This document shows positions 1 to 11,802 of a DNA stretch of 64,000 bases, in pieces. Position 1 is the first letter of the stretch; every line of letters starts with the position of its first letter. Made by a program: the position numbers and the translations under genes. Under the pieces are notes generated by a model that saw only the letters and a program-made list of their open reading frames with translations, was not told the DNA's origin and made no database searches. This DNA is from Dioscorea cayenensis subsp. rotundata (lineage: Eukaryota; Streptophyta; Magnoliopsida; Dioscoreales; Dioscoreaceae): NCBI RefSeq assembly GCF_009730915.1, contig NC_052475.1, forward strand, positions 31,557,016 through 31,621,015. Reading direction: 5' to 3'.

Positions 1-1204
1 TCCTTCATATTATATTATTGAAAAAAAAAATTTAAGCAAGTAAAACATTTTATTAGTCTCGCTTTGAATGTTCAAGGTGTAATAATGTATGTAGAATACC
101 AAGATGTGATAAAACAAAAATTAATTGCATCTTTATCTATTTTAATCAAAATTATTATAAAACTCAATGTTATTTAAAAAGCAAATGTTTAATATATATA
201 TATATATATATATATAAGTACCGGATAAAAACAACTTGTTTTTATTTGATTTCATTCATAAGTAAACACCTCTTAGACCAAGAAAAACTTAGAGAAGATT
301 TATACAATAATAATTTTGAAAATGTTATTTAAATCTTTTTGTAACATTAAAAAAGATGAGTTTTAATATGCCAATAATTATGGAGAACTTGGCATGAAGT
401 TGCAGTACATTTGAAGAGCATTACTTGTGGTCAATAAAAATGAGCACAAATGTAAGTCAAAATAAAATTATTAAATCTTCTTCATAAATAATCCTTGAGA
501 GTTATGATGCATCTTATGGCCAGTATTAATCTAAAGATTATAGTGGATGGACAGCCACATGTTGCTATGTGTAAATATATATAATCAAATTCATATTGGT
601 CATGCCGCATGTGCATAGTCGCATAGATCTATCGAAGGGTGGGCTATCAGCCCAAGCCCGAAGACCCATTTGAAAATTGAGAGAATTTGGATAAATATAT
701 GAGATCTAATAACCGAGTTTGGATAAAAATTTGGATAAATATATGAGATCCAATGACCGAGTTTTGGATAAAATATGAAGGTTGTTTTTAAAAGCGGACT
801 TGGTTTAATTTTTACTGAGTTATATAATATATTTATTAATTAATTTTAAAAATAGTTTGAATTTTAATTATTGTGATTGAACAAAGATGTACATTTGGTA
901 TTTTGATTTTAATTTATTTTGTAGAATAATATTTGGTAGTATTCATAAATCAATATTATTATTAATTTTTATAACTTATTTATTATTTGATAAAAAAAAT
1001 TATTTGGGCGGGTTTGGACAATCCGTGGTTAAAAGCCATAAAATTTAGATATGTTTTGGCAAGAGTGAATGCTCGAATTATTGGGCCGGGCCAAATTTGG
1101 CAGGCATGATTTTTTTTTTTAATTATGAGTTTCGCACGGCCCGAAACCAGCCCGTCTAAAATTTTGAAAAATAAGTGTAAAAAAGAAAGTTATCATCATC
1201 ATCA
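1..1204. other. AT-rich intergenic DNA with degenerate repeat remnants
   Basis: I see no coding potential here. The stretch contains an (AT)n run near 192-216, a short tandem duplication at 685-772 (annotated separately), and GC-rich patches around 600-665 and 1005-1160 with GGGCCGGGCC-type and GCCCG-type words that look like decayed transposon sequence. No terminal repeats or target duplications could be paired for these patches. Confidence 0.6.
685..772. repeat. Two-copy 44-bp tandem repeat
   Basis: The unit beginning ATTTGGATAAATATATGAGA occurs at 685 and again at 729. The first 36 bases of the two copies differ at only two positions, and both copies end in a GACCGAGTT-like or AACCGAGTT-like word. 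It is probably a local slippage or unequal-exchange duplication in non-coding DNA. Confidence 0.85.
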
Positions 1205-1213
1205 TAAAATATA
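1205..1213. repeat. Left 9-bp target-site duplication (TAAAATATA)
   Basis: TAAAATATA stands immediately before the left end of the Mutator-like element, and the same nine bases follow its right end at 6876-6884. A perfect 9-bp duplication is the hallmark of Mutator-superfamily insertion, and it fixes both ends of the element. Confidence 0.88.
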
Positions 1214-4200
1214 GGGAAAATTACTGTTCACCCCTCGTAATTTTCAAAACTTCCCAAAAACCCCCTCCTACTTTTTGACACCCTGGGACAACCCTTCCAG
1301 TTAGTGTTTAACTTCCCTTTTACTCCCCTACCGCTCACTTCAAATGGGTCCATGTTGTGAAATTCCATTTTTGGCCCCGAAAAATGGTGGGAAAGGAAAG
1401 CGCCAAATCACATCATGTTCAACCTTTTCGAAGGGCTTTCACTTGGTTTAACGTTTAAATATTTTACTAACATGTTTAATAATTATCATATCCAGTGTAA
1501 TACTTCCCATCTCCGCTTTAACGTTGTCTTTTACATGTATAACTATTCATATTAACGTCTAAATTCTCAAAGTCTCGCAGTAAAAGCGGTGATCTTTTTC
1601 GCTTTGATCCGAATTCTTTGGGCGGGTGGCACGTGGCGGGTGCAGAGGTTATGGTATCCCGTGCATAAGAATTAATGACGGATTAAAAATTTATGACGCG
1701 TGAACATAATTTTCCGAACACCCGCTCGTTCTCATCGATCGATGCTCGACCGACATGCGTTTAACTTTTTCTCGGATATGAAGAGTCACCGCTTGTGGAA
1801 TTCACACCATAAATAACTGGGAAAGAACCCTCCCGATGGACAACCACTCCTCGTCGTCCTCATCATCCTCCTCCTCCTCCTCCTCCTCGTCCTCCTCTTC
1901 CCACTGGACTAACCACTCTATCCCGAAAAGGATGTTTTCGTGAACCTTCTTCCTTATCTTGAGAATCATTTAGCCGCAATCACGCAACAAGTTAAACTAT
2001 CTTTTTCACGCTTGAGTCGAAAATGCTCTCATAATTGCATCGAATGCGGAGGATTCTTCGATCGGTGGATGACGGGCAAAGCAATTAGCTGAGCATTTCG
2101 ACTTGGGTAAGAAAAGAAATTTTTTTCACGTATTTCGTGATTGCGGAGGATTCTCTAGAGGAGGAAGATCGAGAAACATCCTTTAAGACTGAGGGTTGAT
2201 ATTTATCACTTGAGACTTTCTCGCTACCATTTAAGAACATTACGTCGATGTACAACTATTACGTCTACGTGTTTAACTATCGAGTATCTTCGCTTTTAAG
2301 TCCCGACCAGCTGACACATCGCCCAATAGTCGTTTTCATGAATGTGTGTTGTTTAACCTTTTTAATGTTGTACGTTATGCGAGGTTCAAGTTGATGCGCA
2401 TGTTATGCAACCACTGTGAGCATTCGAATGTCATGCACACTTGTTTTCGCTATATGAGGGTCGAGTCGTGAGTGTCCAAAGTCCGAGCGGACGTTGTAAA
2501 TGTTGTAAATGTTGTAAATCTTTTATAAATAAAACGAAACAAGCTTATTTGATCGTGAACTTCGAAATTTAAACATAGACCTAGTAAAAAACAAACAATG
2601 TGGGAAACAAAAGAACGTCATTAGTAAACAATAGAAAATACGTAAATATGTTTAAACAGATGACAACGGTGTTTAAGAAAAAGTTACTCTTTAAACAATG
2701 ACAACGGTGTAAACAATAGAAAAAAAGTTAAACACTACTGAAGTTACTCTTTTAAACAATGACAACGATGTTTAAGAAAAATACGTAAATATGTTTAAAC
2801 AGATGACCCGAGAGGTACCCATCTTCAACGCGATGTCAGTGAAAGCATTCAATTTAAACAATAACATATTATTTAAATGATATAGACTTTAGTTTAACAA
2901 TTAACCGCTTTTTTTAAACACTATATGTATCTGCTTTAAACATAAAAAAAGCTTGAGCGCTTTACGAGAGACTCATGTTGAGTTGAGAACTTTCATTCGA
3001 ACGATGACAATATGTCTTCCTCGCGACGATGACATATATTTCCCTTTTTGCCCCTTGGGATGGAGGGAAAAAAATACCGCCCAATCACATCACGTCTAGT
3101 CTAACCTCTATGCATACAATCGCTGCACTTTTTTTGTTTGCCTTTTCGATCGATGTTTGTTCTTTACATCTTCTACTTCTTCTTCTTCGTCTTCTTTTTG
3201 TTCTTCATTTCATTTGGTTTGTACGATTTGGTTTTCGACCGATATATTATGGAGAGTTTTTGTGGTGTTGCTAGATTCAACGGGGAGGGAAGAGTGCTAA
3301 TGTTCACGGCTCAGACTTCTTGGGAGTTGGTGTTAGCTTAGATATGCAAGCGGTCTGGTGATGGAGGCGCGCCTCTTGTAAGGATATGGCTCTTTGCTCA
3401 GCGACTTTTGTATGATGCATACAGAAAGCGTCCCATCACATCATCGATGACCATCTCCTTCCCCTCAAGCGCGTGTATAATCTGTCATGCGTGTAGTCGA
3501 CAGTCGTCATTCTTCCACACGACGAGTCTTGAGGTTAAACGATAACAGATATAATAAGACCATATTGTAAGTATTTAAATGATATTATCAATTGTTACAT
3601 GATATTATATATAATTAAACGATAACTAGAAAAACTTAAATGATAACATAAAAGGTATTAAACACTATTAGGAAATAGTTAAACACTATAAGAAACCCTT
3701 TAAACAATAACATAAAAAGCGTTACACTTACCCGTCCATAGAGCGGTTGAGGAAGATCCTCATCAACTCCTCGCTCAGTATTTGTTAAAGACGACTCGAG
3801 CCAACCCATTTCTTCTTCTTGAATAAAAAGCTTTCCGAGCCGTCCCGGTCCAATTTTTGATTGGCCTTGATCATCTCTCTCGTTGCTCGGTCGGGGTCTT
3901 CATCGAGATCTTCCTTCGATCGCGGGGGACGATGGCGACAACATCAACTGCGAACACATCCTTACATGGTTGTTCTTGTTGTGGGATTGTGTACGGCTTG
4001 GGCTGTCGATCTTGTCGGCCACGACCAGCGACCCAGCAGCAGCGGATCGGACGATCTTCTCAGACCGTGGCCATGACAGCGACATCGATTGGGAGACACA
4101 CCCTAACTTATTCTTGATCTTGAGGGATTGTGTCCATCTTTGATCACGCAATCTCGGCGGCCGGGTTCCACGGGTCGGCGATTTCATCGAGAAGAGAGTC

Positions 4201-6875
4201 GGCGACCTTCCGACCCGTGCCAGCAGCCACATCATCTCGATGTCCTCCGCGTCAGTATCCATGTATCAGACGGCACCAGACTTCGATACTGACTGATCGG
4301 CCCGATGGTGTTGCTATTGTTTCATCGTCGGCCAGCGGTGGAGACAAAAGCGATATTGTTCTCCTCTTTTTCGCAAGTCTCTTGAATGTAGCGCCTTGGA
4401 ATGACCTTCCCGATGATGTAAAGTCGTCGTCAAATTCCGGCGCCTCTCGTTCGTCCGGGTGCTCAGTTCTTTCGCGGGATGGCGCGGTCGGTTGTGAAAC
4501 GTCCTTCCGACGCCTCCACGCGGCGACAAAGCCGAGAAACTTCGGTCGTCAATATCGGCGTACTGCGTAAGAGTTGCGGTGACATCTTAGCGATGTCACC
4601 GGTGGGAGATGTACCTGGTCAGTGGGGCTGCCATGGTCGGAGGGACCCTGTCGTTGATCGTGGTAGGGGGTTGTTGCAGATCTGCAGGGAGTGGGGGAGG
4701 GCTTCTCCGGTCGAGGAATGCGTGCTGGCGTGGTGGGGGTGGAAGTAGGAGAGCGGGCGTCCGGTAGCGCCGCGATAGAGTGCCCTCTCGTCCTGCCTTG
4801 AGCGAGTGGTTCGGGAGCGATGGCATCCAGTCCGTCGGTTGGCTGACAAATATTTCTTCTTGACGTTCACGAACCGACTCGAAACTAACATATATAAACC
4901 AGAACAATTTCAGTGAGATCATTCATTTTTAAACTATAAAAACTATATTTAAGCAGAGTGTTTATATATTTTAAAGCGTTATAGAATATAATTAAGCGGA
5001 GAACAAAAATATTTAAACCGGTATGAATAATAGTTAAGCGGTAAATACTAAAGTTAAAGCGCTAAATAAAATGTTTAAACATTAAAGACTTATGTTAGAC
5101 ATTGTCCATGATTTATTACCTCTTTTCCATCGACGATGACAAGCTCGTTTCTCTGCGTCGCTTGCTTCGATAAGTACTTTTCACGTAGTACGGCATCCTT
5201 GGGATCTTGCCGAAGCGGACTTTCTTCCCGTTCAGTGTCACTCGTAAAACCAGGGCGTTAAAGCGCGACCGAGCAACCCTTAATGTACCTGTGTTGGTCT
5301 TCTTTCCCGTGCGCATCTATCTTGCGCTCGAGCGTAGCTTGTGGAATATCCTCCATCCCAAGCCACGTGCGTCGCTGCGCCCGTGCGTGTCGCCCCATGG
5401 GTGAGTACGTCATCGGCGTAATCAGCGATCCGATTCGGAACCGAGCATGATGTATTTGGGAAGAAGGGTATCCCCATGAGTGCACCATCGGGGAGTTTGA
5501 CAAAATTATCTTCTTCTCCCTCCGTCGAACAAGTTGCACGAGTGCTCTTGATGGAGTCTCTCGTGTCTCGTGGGTCTTTGATAGATACCGCCCTTGACGG
5601 CGACTGGTTTTCTTCTTCGAAAGACCAGCTGCGTCGCCATCGTAGCGCTGAGACCCGAGAACGAGGGCCACATCTTGAGGTCGCGAAACTCGGTGAGGCT
5701 TTCCCGATCCACGAATTTATTGAGTGCGACCATCGTCACCTTTGCAAAAGAGAATCAAGAAGGGCCCTCTCTTGGTATATGGCTTCCAGCTCGAGTGAAC
5801 AGCTGCAAGCGGTGTCCTTCGAATAATTTCCGATGTCGAGGGGTCATGTTAACTTTCGATTCGATTAAGGTCTCCACAATGGGTGTCGAAATAACAAGCG
5901 CCCATTAACTAGGTTGACGCCCGTAATCACAAGCACTGCAATGATAACAACACATTCGACATGCGGTATTGACAAAAGTTTAGCGGAAATATAAGGTTTT
6001 AAGCGGTAAACTCTCGGTTATTAGAGGAGATATAAAATGTTACACGAGACCCATTTTGTTAAAGCAGAGGCGAGAATACTTAAAGCAGAGACAACAAATG
6101 TTAAAGCTGAACATCTCATTTCTTAAACGTCAACCTCATTTGTAAAAGCTGCAGACCATATCAAAGCGAAAGCGGAAATGTACATTATAAATATTACACA
6201 AATCATAACAATCGAAAAAACTATTTCGATAGTGTATACATACTGAAAATACAGAAACAAAACAAAACCCTAGCGAGAAATCTCCCTGCGGACTAACAAA
6301 ACCCCGATCAGAAATCCCCACGCAAACTTCGATATCTTCCAACAAAAAGCAGGGAGCACTAAAGCAAAAACCCGAAAAAAATCTTTCTTTATGTGAGCAG
6401 GTTAACGTAAAAACCATACTCAATACCTTAGATTGCAAAGCGATGAAATGCCAACTAGTTCGCAGGGGGACTTCTCCTTCGAGATACTGGGTGGAAAGGG
6501 AAAAGGCGATGAAATGCCAATTCAGGAGGCTTCGCGGTGAGAGACAACTCGGAGACGACTGGAAATGGAAAAGTGAAGGCGTGAGTTGAGAAAAAAGCAA
6601 TTAAAGCGGCTCGATAAATTGTCTCTCGGGGTTACCCTACGGAAAACCGCCCACTTCCTCTCAAATCGGCGAGATGCGTGCAGCCCACGACTCCCCATGC
6701 ATGAGCATTTTCAGTCCAAAAAATTTGAAACTCACTCAGTTCGCATCCGATTCTGAGGGTTTGGGGGTTTGAAAAACATAGGACTTTTAAAAGGAGGGGT
6801 TTTTGGGGATTCAGAAACTATGAGGGTGTTTTTGGAAATTTTACAAACTTAAAGGGTTTTTTTGGCAATTTCCAC
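1214..6875. mobile_element. Mutator-like element (MULE), 5.66 kb, probably non-autonomous or decayed
   Basis: The ends are imperfect terminal inverted repeats. The left begins GGGAAAATTACTGTTCACCC; the right, read inward on the minus strand, begins GTGGAAATTGCCAAAAAAAC. Both continue for about 60-70 bp as runs of C separated by A/T words. A perfect 9-bp target duplication flanks the element. Inside, GC-rich gene-like stretches (about 1600-2450, 3230-3500, 3740-4870, 5120-5900, 6240-6720) alternate with AT-rich blocks made of TTTAAAC-like and TTAAAGCGG-like words. I recognise no MURA transposase, zinc knuckle or Ulp1 protease domain. Open frames are short and interrupted, for example minus-strand frames at 5116-5316, 5280-5477 and 5506-5739 that look like pieces of one coding region separated by frame changes. 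Either it is a decayed autonomous element or it carries captured host sequence (Pack-MULE); I cannot tell which. Confidence 0.82.
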
Positions 6876-6884
6876 TAAAATATA
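6876..6884. repeat. Right 9-bp target-site duplication (TAAAATATA)
   Basis: Exact copy of the nine bases at 1205-1213, directly following the right terminal inverted repeat that ends ...GGCAATTTCCAC on the plus strand. Confidence 0.88.
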
Positions 6885-7656
6885 TCATTAGAATATTAAA
6901 GTAGAGTTAATTATATGTTTAAATGATGTGATTATCATGGATTGACAGCAACATGTGCATTGAATGTGGTACAGGTCCAATATAATAAATAATATCTGCC
7001 ATTGAATTTTGTATTTTTCAAACAGATTAACCAAAATATGACAATAAAGTTTCCATATATTAATTCTTATATATATATATAAATAGATACAATGTTATGT
7101 ATTGAGAATAATAAATACACAAAAAAATGCTCTTTTGGGTAATTTCAAAAATAGTTGACTTGTGGTTTATTTTATTTTATTTTTAATGGAGGATCTATAC
7201 ATAAATAATCCTTCTTTTATATGCAAAAAAAATAATTTCATTTCAGTAAAGCCTAGATTTTTAATATTAAACAATGACTACACACATTAAATAATGAGGG
7301 AAAAAAAGAAAGAAAACTCTAAAATTACAAGGAAAAAATAACTTCTAAATGTTCTCTAAAAACACTATATTTTCAGTACCAACAGATAAAAAAAAAAGCA
7401 AAAGAAACCAGGAATCAAACAGAAACTAGTTCTTGCTAATTATCTAATATATAATCAATCAAAGATAAACAGGTATTACAAAGCTTTTTGTGACAAGATG
7501 TCAAGAACTTCACACAAAGAAAGTTACAAACAGACAATTTTCAGAATCCTTCCCTCTAAATCCCTCCAAATTTAGTCAGATTCAGAGAAACAGTTACAAG
7601 GTTCCGAATTGTCGATATCCACCTCAGAGAGTAGTACACATATGTGTCGAAACTAT
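6885..7656. other. Intergenic region and 3' flank of the MYB-CC gene
   Basis: AT-rich DNA with no gene-like frame. The part nearest 7656 is presumably the 3' untranslated region of the minus-strand MYB-CC gene. A short (AT)n run lies at about 7069-7080. Nothing else is recognised. Confidence 0.55.
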
Positions 7657-10600
7657 TTAGCATGCATTGCGTCGAAGTTCAGGGAACTTCTGATGAAAAT
7701 AACGGCCGTCAGTGGCAGAGTGACCAGGGCTGTGCACGCTTATCCCGCCCATAGACAACTGGTTGAACGAAGACGGGCTCAGAGGGTCAGCCGGAATCAT
7801 CACTCTGGTTACCATGTCAGTAAGGTCAGATGCAGCCGAGTTGAAACCAGATGCTGCGATTTGCTCAGTGGCGATTTTGCAAGCCTTTTCTAGTAAGGTG
7901 TCTATGTACTTCTGGTATGCGTCCATCCGAATTTGGACATGCTTCTGAACCTGATCATACAGTCGAGCATATATTTCATTAAAACTTAATGAAGGTCATA
8001 AGATTGTTTCCAAATATACCACAATGAATTAACTCGAGTTCGACATTTCAGGCAAGCAATGTGACAACAGAAACATTGATACTGAAGAATAGTAAAAATT
8101 TGAAAGACATAAATCTGCATTCTGCTGATAAGCCTAATCTGTATTCTGCTGATAAGCCTGATATGGCACTATCATTATGGAATTTTGAAACAAATTTATG
8201 TCACAATAGCTAATTTCCACAGCTAGTGTTATTTTTCCAGCTGTAAATGCTGATGTATGAATACGAACAATCAAAAGGAAGAGACTTACCTCAACTTGTT
8301 CATGCAGCCGTCGTTGAACTTCCATCTGTGCTCTCAGTGCCTCTTTGACTTCGTGGCCCCTAAAAGAAACATTCCAATTTTTGAGTAATATGTTGTTTTT
8401 GAATTGGAAGAGTATTATTCGAATATAAAGGTATGGTTTGTGCAAAAGTAACATTAAAAGTTTTACAAGAAAACAAGGATCTTACTCATTCACATCAGGA
8501 GTCGGCACTCTTGGAGATGAGATGCTACTGCTTGGTGCCTCTAAAAGGTAAGAAGCTGAGTTCCAGCATTTGACCATTAAAGTGTTTTTCATAGAATAGA
8601 AAATACAGCACTTCAAATGTTTCGAATTGGAAACACAAATATTCTATAACTTTTTTGTGCTTTACATTAACAATAATAAAGAAATGCTTGATGCAATTCA
8701 CAACAATGAAGGAAAAATATAAATGAAGAATACTAAGCAGGCAAAAAGTATAAAACTAATAACATCGGAAAGCAAAAAGTAAAACAAAGAAAACTGATCA
8801 TACCATCCTTTGGCTGCTCTGTCATTTCTTTTCCAGATTGTTTACCTAACCTGTATTTCTGACAAACACAAACTACAGTTTAAGCAATATCACATAACAA
8901 ACTTCCCCATTACATTGGGTAATAAAAAGTAATAATCAGTAAGAGAAAAGGAGCTGTCATCAGTAGGGTATAAACACTGGATAATTAAGATCTCGCATGC
9001 GTACCTGCAGATGGCTCTTGAGGTGGAAAAGGGTAAGACCCTTCACGCCCATTGTCCGCATTATAGTCTTAGGGGTCGCCTCTGAAATACAATTTTTTAA
9101 AAAATATATAAATTTTTTTTATACAATCTTCCAAAGAGAACTCATAATGCACAAAACCATTAGATAATTGAGATAGTAGTAAATACTAACGGCATATAGC
9201 CAGGAATAACTTTTCATACTTTAAAATAAATGACCATCAACAGTAATGAACTGTAATCTATTAGTGCAGATGAACAACCTAAAATCATTATATATATAGA
9301 GAGAGAGAGAGAGATTGCAGAAGGAAAACAAGAAGAATCACAAGTACAAGACTACAAGCGCAAGAAATTCTTTAAAAGAGAAAGAAGACTTCTCACGAAG
9401 AACGAGCAACCAAAATGCTGCAACTAGTTCCACTTAAGTTTTAGAGAATACTGAGGATGGCAATCACTGTATATCAAATTAAGCAATTAAGAAAATGAGA
9501 GTACTTCAGAAAAGTGCTAATAAACCCAAAAGCATTTACTTTCTATACAGCTCATATTGACCAACATAGTGTAAAATTAATAAAATTCTTATATGCCATT
9601 ATTAAAAAAATGGGATGGGGGAAAGATTACTGGCTTTAAATCCCTAAACTACCCTTATAAACATTTAGCAATATTGACTTAAATTATAAGATACATTGAT
9701 GTGTTTTGGATGGTATGGAAACAATTACAAAATTTTGGGTCAAAAAGTATCCTAAAAACAACAAAATAACAGCTCAAGATCACTTAAAATAATGGAAAAT
9801 GAGAGAATAAACCTTCATCGGTGATCACTAAAACTATTAAAAAGAAACTAAAACAGAGAATCTCAAAGCCAACTCTACACTTCAATGAGGAAACTTAACA
9901 TGATGCCAATCTGATTGATTAGAAAAATGCTTCTGATTCTCTGGAGACAGCTATCAAGATGATCCAACCTACTAAAGATAGATTCATTTGAGAAATACAG
10001 ATAATAAACTTCAACCAATCAAAATCAGCAGAATTTTTATTCTAAAAAAAAACACGCAAACCAGTTAAAAGGTAATTCAAAAGAAACATCAACTTTCAAC
10101 CTGCATTAAAATCCTAAAAAGTACCAGAAGAAAGAATATATATATACACCCACATACATATATATATAGAGACACAAAATTTGATAAAAACAGGGCCAAA
10201 TTCAGAAAGGGAGAAAACAAATTCAACACTTCACCAAATGTCAGAGAAACCACTTCTCTTTCAGACAAGAAGGGCAATTTTATCAAAACAACAACAAATA
10301 CACATAACAAGAACACATTTTTACAATGAAAGAATCAACAATTTTAAAAAAATACGAACAAAGCACACTTCCGGTACTGTATACACATCAAATTCCAGCA
10401 CACATTCATACTAAAAACTAAACCTAGCACTTGTCTGATCAAACAAAATTCAAAATCGCAGCAAAAGATGAGAAGGAATGGAGCAAAGGATCCACTGTCA
10501 CTTCCTCAAGAAAAAAACCAATCATTTACTAACACAAAGGCAGTGATTTCACAGTAATCACAAAGAAATCATGCATCCACCCAAACCAATACATCCAACT

Positions 10601-11323
10601 CCAGCAGACATACAAAGTACCAAAAGGAGGACAGAAATAAACTGCAAATTTTTCATCAAGAATCTATCTTTAAAACACAAAGTCAACAACAAATCATGCA
10701 TTCACTCGGGCAAACACATAAAGTTCCATCACATCCTCGCAAAACCGAACCGACCAAAAAACCAATCCAAACGACCAAAATCGCAGCAAGAAATGAAAAA
10801 CATTGACAGAAAGGAAAGAACTTTTTAATCAAAAACCACACTACCCAAATACAAAGACAATGATTTCAACAACACTACACACGAATCATGCATCCACTCC
10901 GGAGGATACATCAAATTCCATCACACCCTCAAAGCACCGACCTGAATCACAATAATCATAAATGAGAAAGAACGAAAAGTAAGGAACCAACTTTCCATCC
11001 AAAACCGAACTCTCCAAACAAGAAGACAGCACACGAATCATGCATCCAATCCATCAAATACATAAAATTCCACCGCATCCCCACACTACCAACCCAAAAA
11101 AAAAACCCAAGATCACAGTCAATACCAAATCAAGCGAAAGAAAGAGAAAAAAGGGAGAAAGGAACCAACTTTCGGGGCCTCCAAGCTGCGCAACAGCGTC
11201 AACAAAACGCTCATGGAGATCCGCAGTCCAGCGGAGGCGGGGCTTGGGGTCGGCCGTGAGGACGAGACTGGGGCCATGGATCTCCTCCGAAGCTTCCTGC
11301 CTGTGGATCAGCCCCGAAAACAT
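7657..11323 (-). CDS. MYB-CC (GARP/G2-like) transcription factor, PHL7/UNE16-like
   Basis: Minus-strand gene with six coding exons: 11170-11323, 9005-9081, 8804-8858, 8486-8540, 8290-8359 and 7657-7950. Together they are 705 bp and encode 234 residues. Residues about 27-82 form a GARP/MYB-like DNA-binding domain, with RWTADLHERFVDAV at the start and the diagnostic SHLQKYR at 74-80. A coiled coil follows with the MYB-CC signature RLHEQVEVQ at 131-139. This two-domain layout defines the PHR1/PHL family, nuclear DNA-binding proteins linked in part to phosphate-starvation responses; the short form with an early MYB domain resembles Arabidopsis UNE16 and PHL7. I chose the start MFSGLIHRQ because it sits just before the domain and matches short family members. 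An in-frame ATG at 11386 would add 21 residues. Intron 1 is long, about 2.1 kb. Confidence 0.93.
9082..11169 (-). other. Long first intron of the MYB-CC gene
   Basis: This 2.1-kb intron separates the two halves of the MYB-like domain, splitting codon 52 (A|AG). The donor reads GTTGGT and the acceptor ATTTCAG. It is A-rich on the plus strand (T-rich in the transcript) and includes a (GA)n microsatellite near 9299-9314. Short plus-strand frames at 10181-11474 are non-coding by composition. Confidence 0.8.
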
Positions 11324-11680
11324 CCTCCCTTTTTCTCCCCAATTCCTCCCTAAAAGAGAGACCCCCACCCACACCAAAAAGCTCAAAGCTTTCCACCCAA
11401 TTCCTCTCCCAAAGAGAGAGAAAGAGAGAAAGAGAAAGCCAAAGGTCCAAAGGCAAAGGCTTGGTGTTTTCTAAAGCCTTTTCCTTTTGGCTTCTTGCTC
11501 ACTAGAGACCATACATGGTGTCATGCAATGGTGGGGTCTTCTTCTTCTTCTTCAAGCTCATGAATTTGGATCAATGACTTCTTTTTTTTTTTTTCTTTTC
11601 CTTTTTTTCAATTTGAGTGATTGGATTGGGAGAGAGAATTTGGTGGCAATGTGGAGATGTGGGTGGAGGTCACAAGAATT
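11324..11680 (-). promoter_or_regulatory. Leader and probable promoter of the MYB-CC gene
   Basis: The segment directly upstream of the chosen start is pyrimidine/GA-rich. Read on the minus strand it contains CTTTCTCTCTCTTTGG-type tracts at 11405-11445, a common feature of plant 5' untranslated regions. The transcription start cannot be placed from sequence alone. A poly-T tract at 11580-11610 probably lies outside the core promoter. Confidence 0.4.
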
Positions 11681-11706
11681 AGGGTTAGGGTTAGGGTTAG
11701 GGTTAG
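11679..11706. repeat. Interstitial telomere-like repeat (TTAGGG)4
   Basis: Four perfect TTAGGG units followed by TTAG lie about 360 bp upstream of the MYB-CC start codon. On the transcribed strand this reads as CTAACCC units, a telo-box-like element often seen near transcription starts of plant genes. The unit is the six-base TTAGGG, not the usual plant TTTAGGG. Confidence 0.9.
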
Positions 11707-11769
11707 ACAGGCCAAAGGCATGTGACACTGTCCTTTTCTTCTTTTTCTTTTTTTATTTATTATTTATTA

Positions 11770-11802
<33 letters not shown>

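Noticed and set aside
3857..4922. Overlapping open frames in GC-rich DNA inside the Mutator-like element
   Set aside because: At least six overlapping frames on both strands, none with a recognisable domain. High GC lowers stop frequency. Kept only as part of the element.
6136..6600. 154-residue minus-strand frame near the right end of the Mutator-like element
   Set aside because: Biased to F, S, L and C with no domain. It lies in pyrimidine-rich DNA and reads like a leader region, not a protein.
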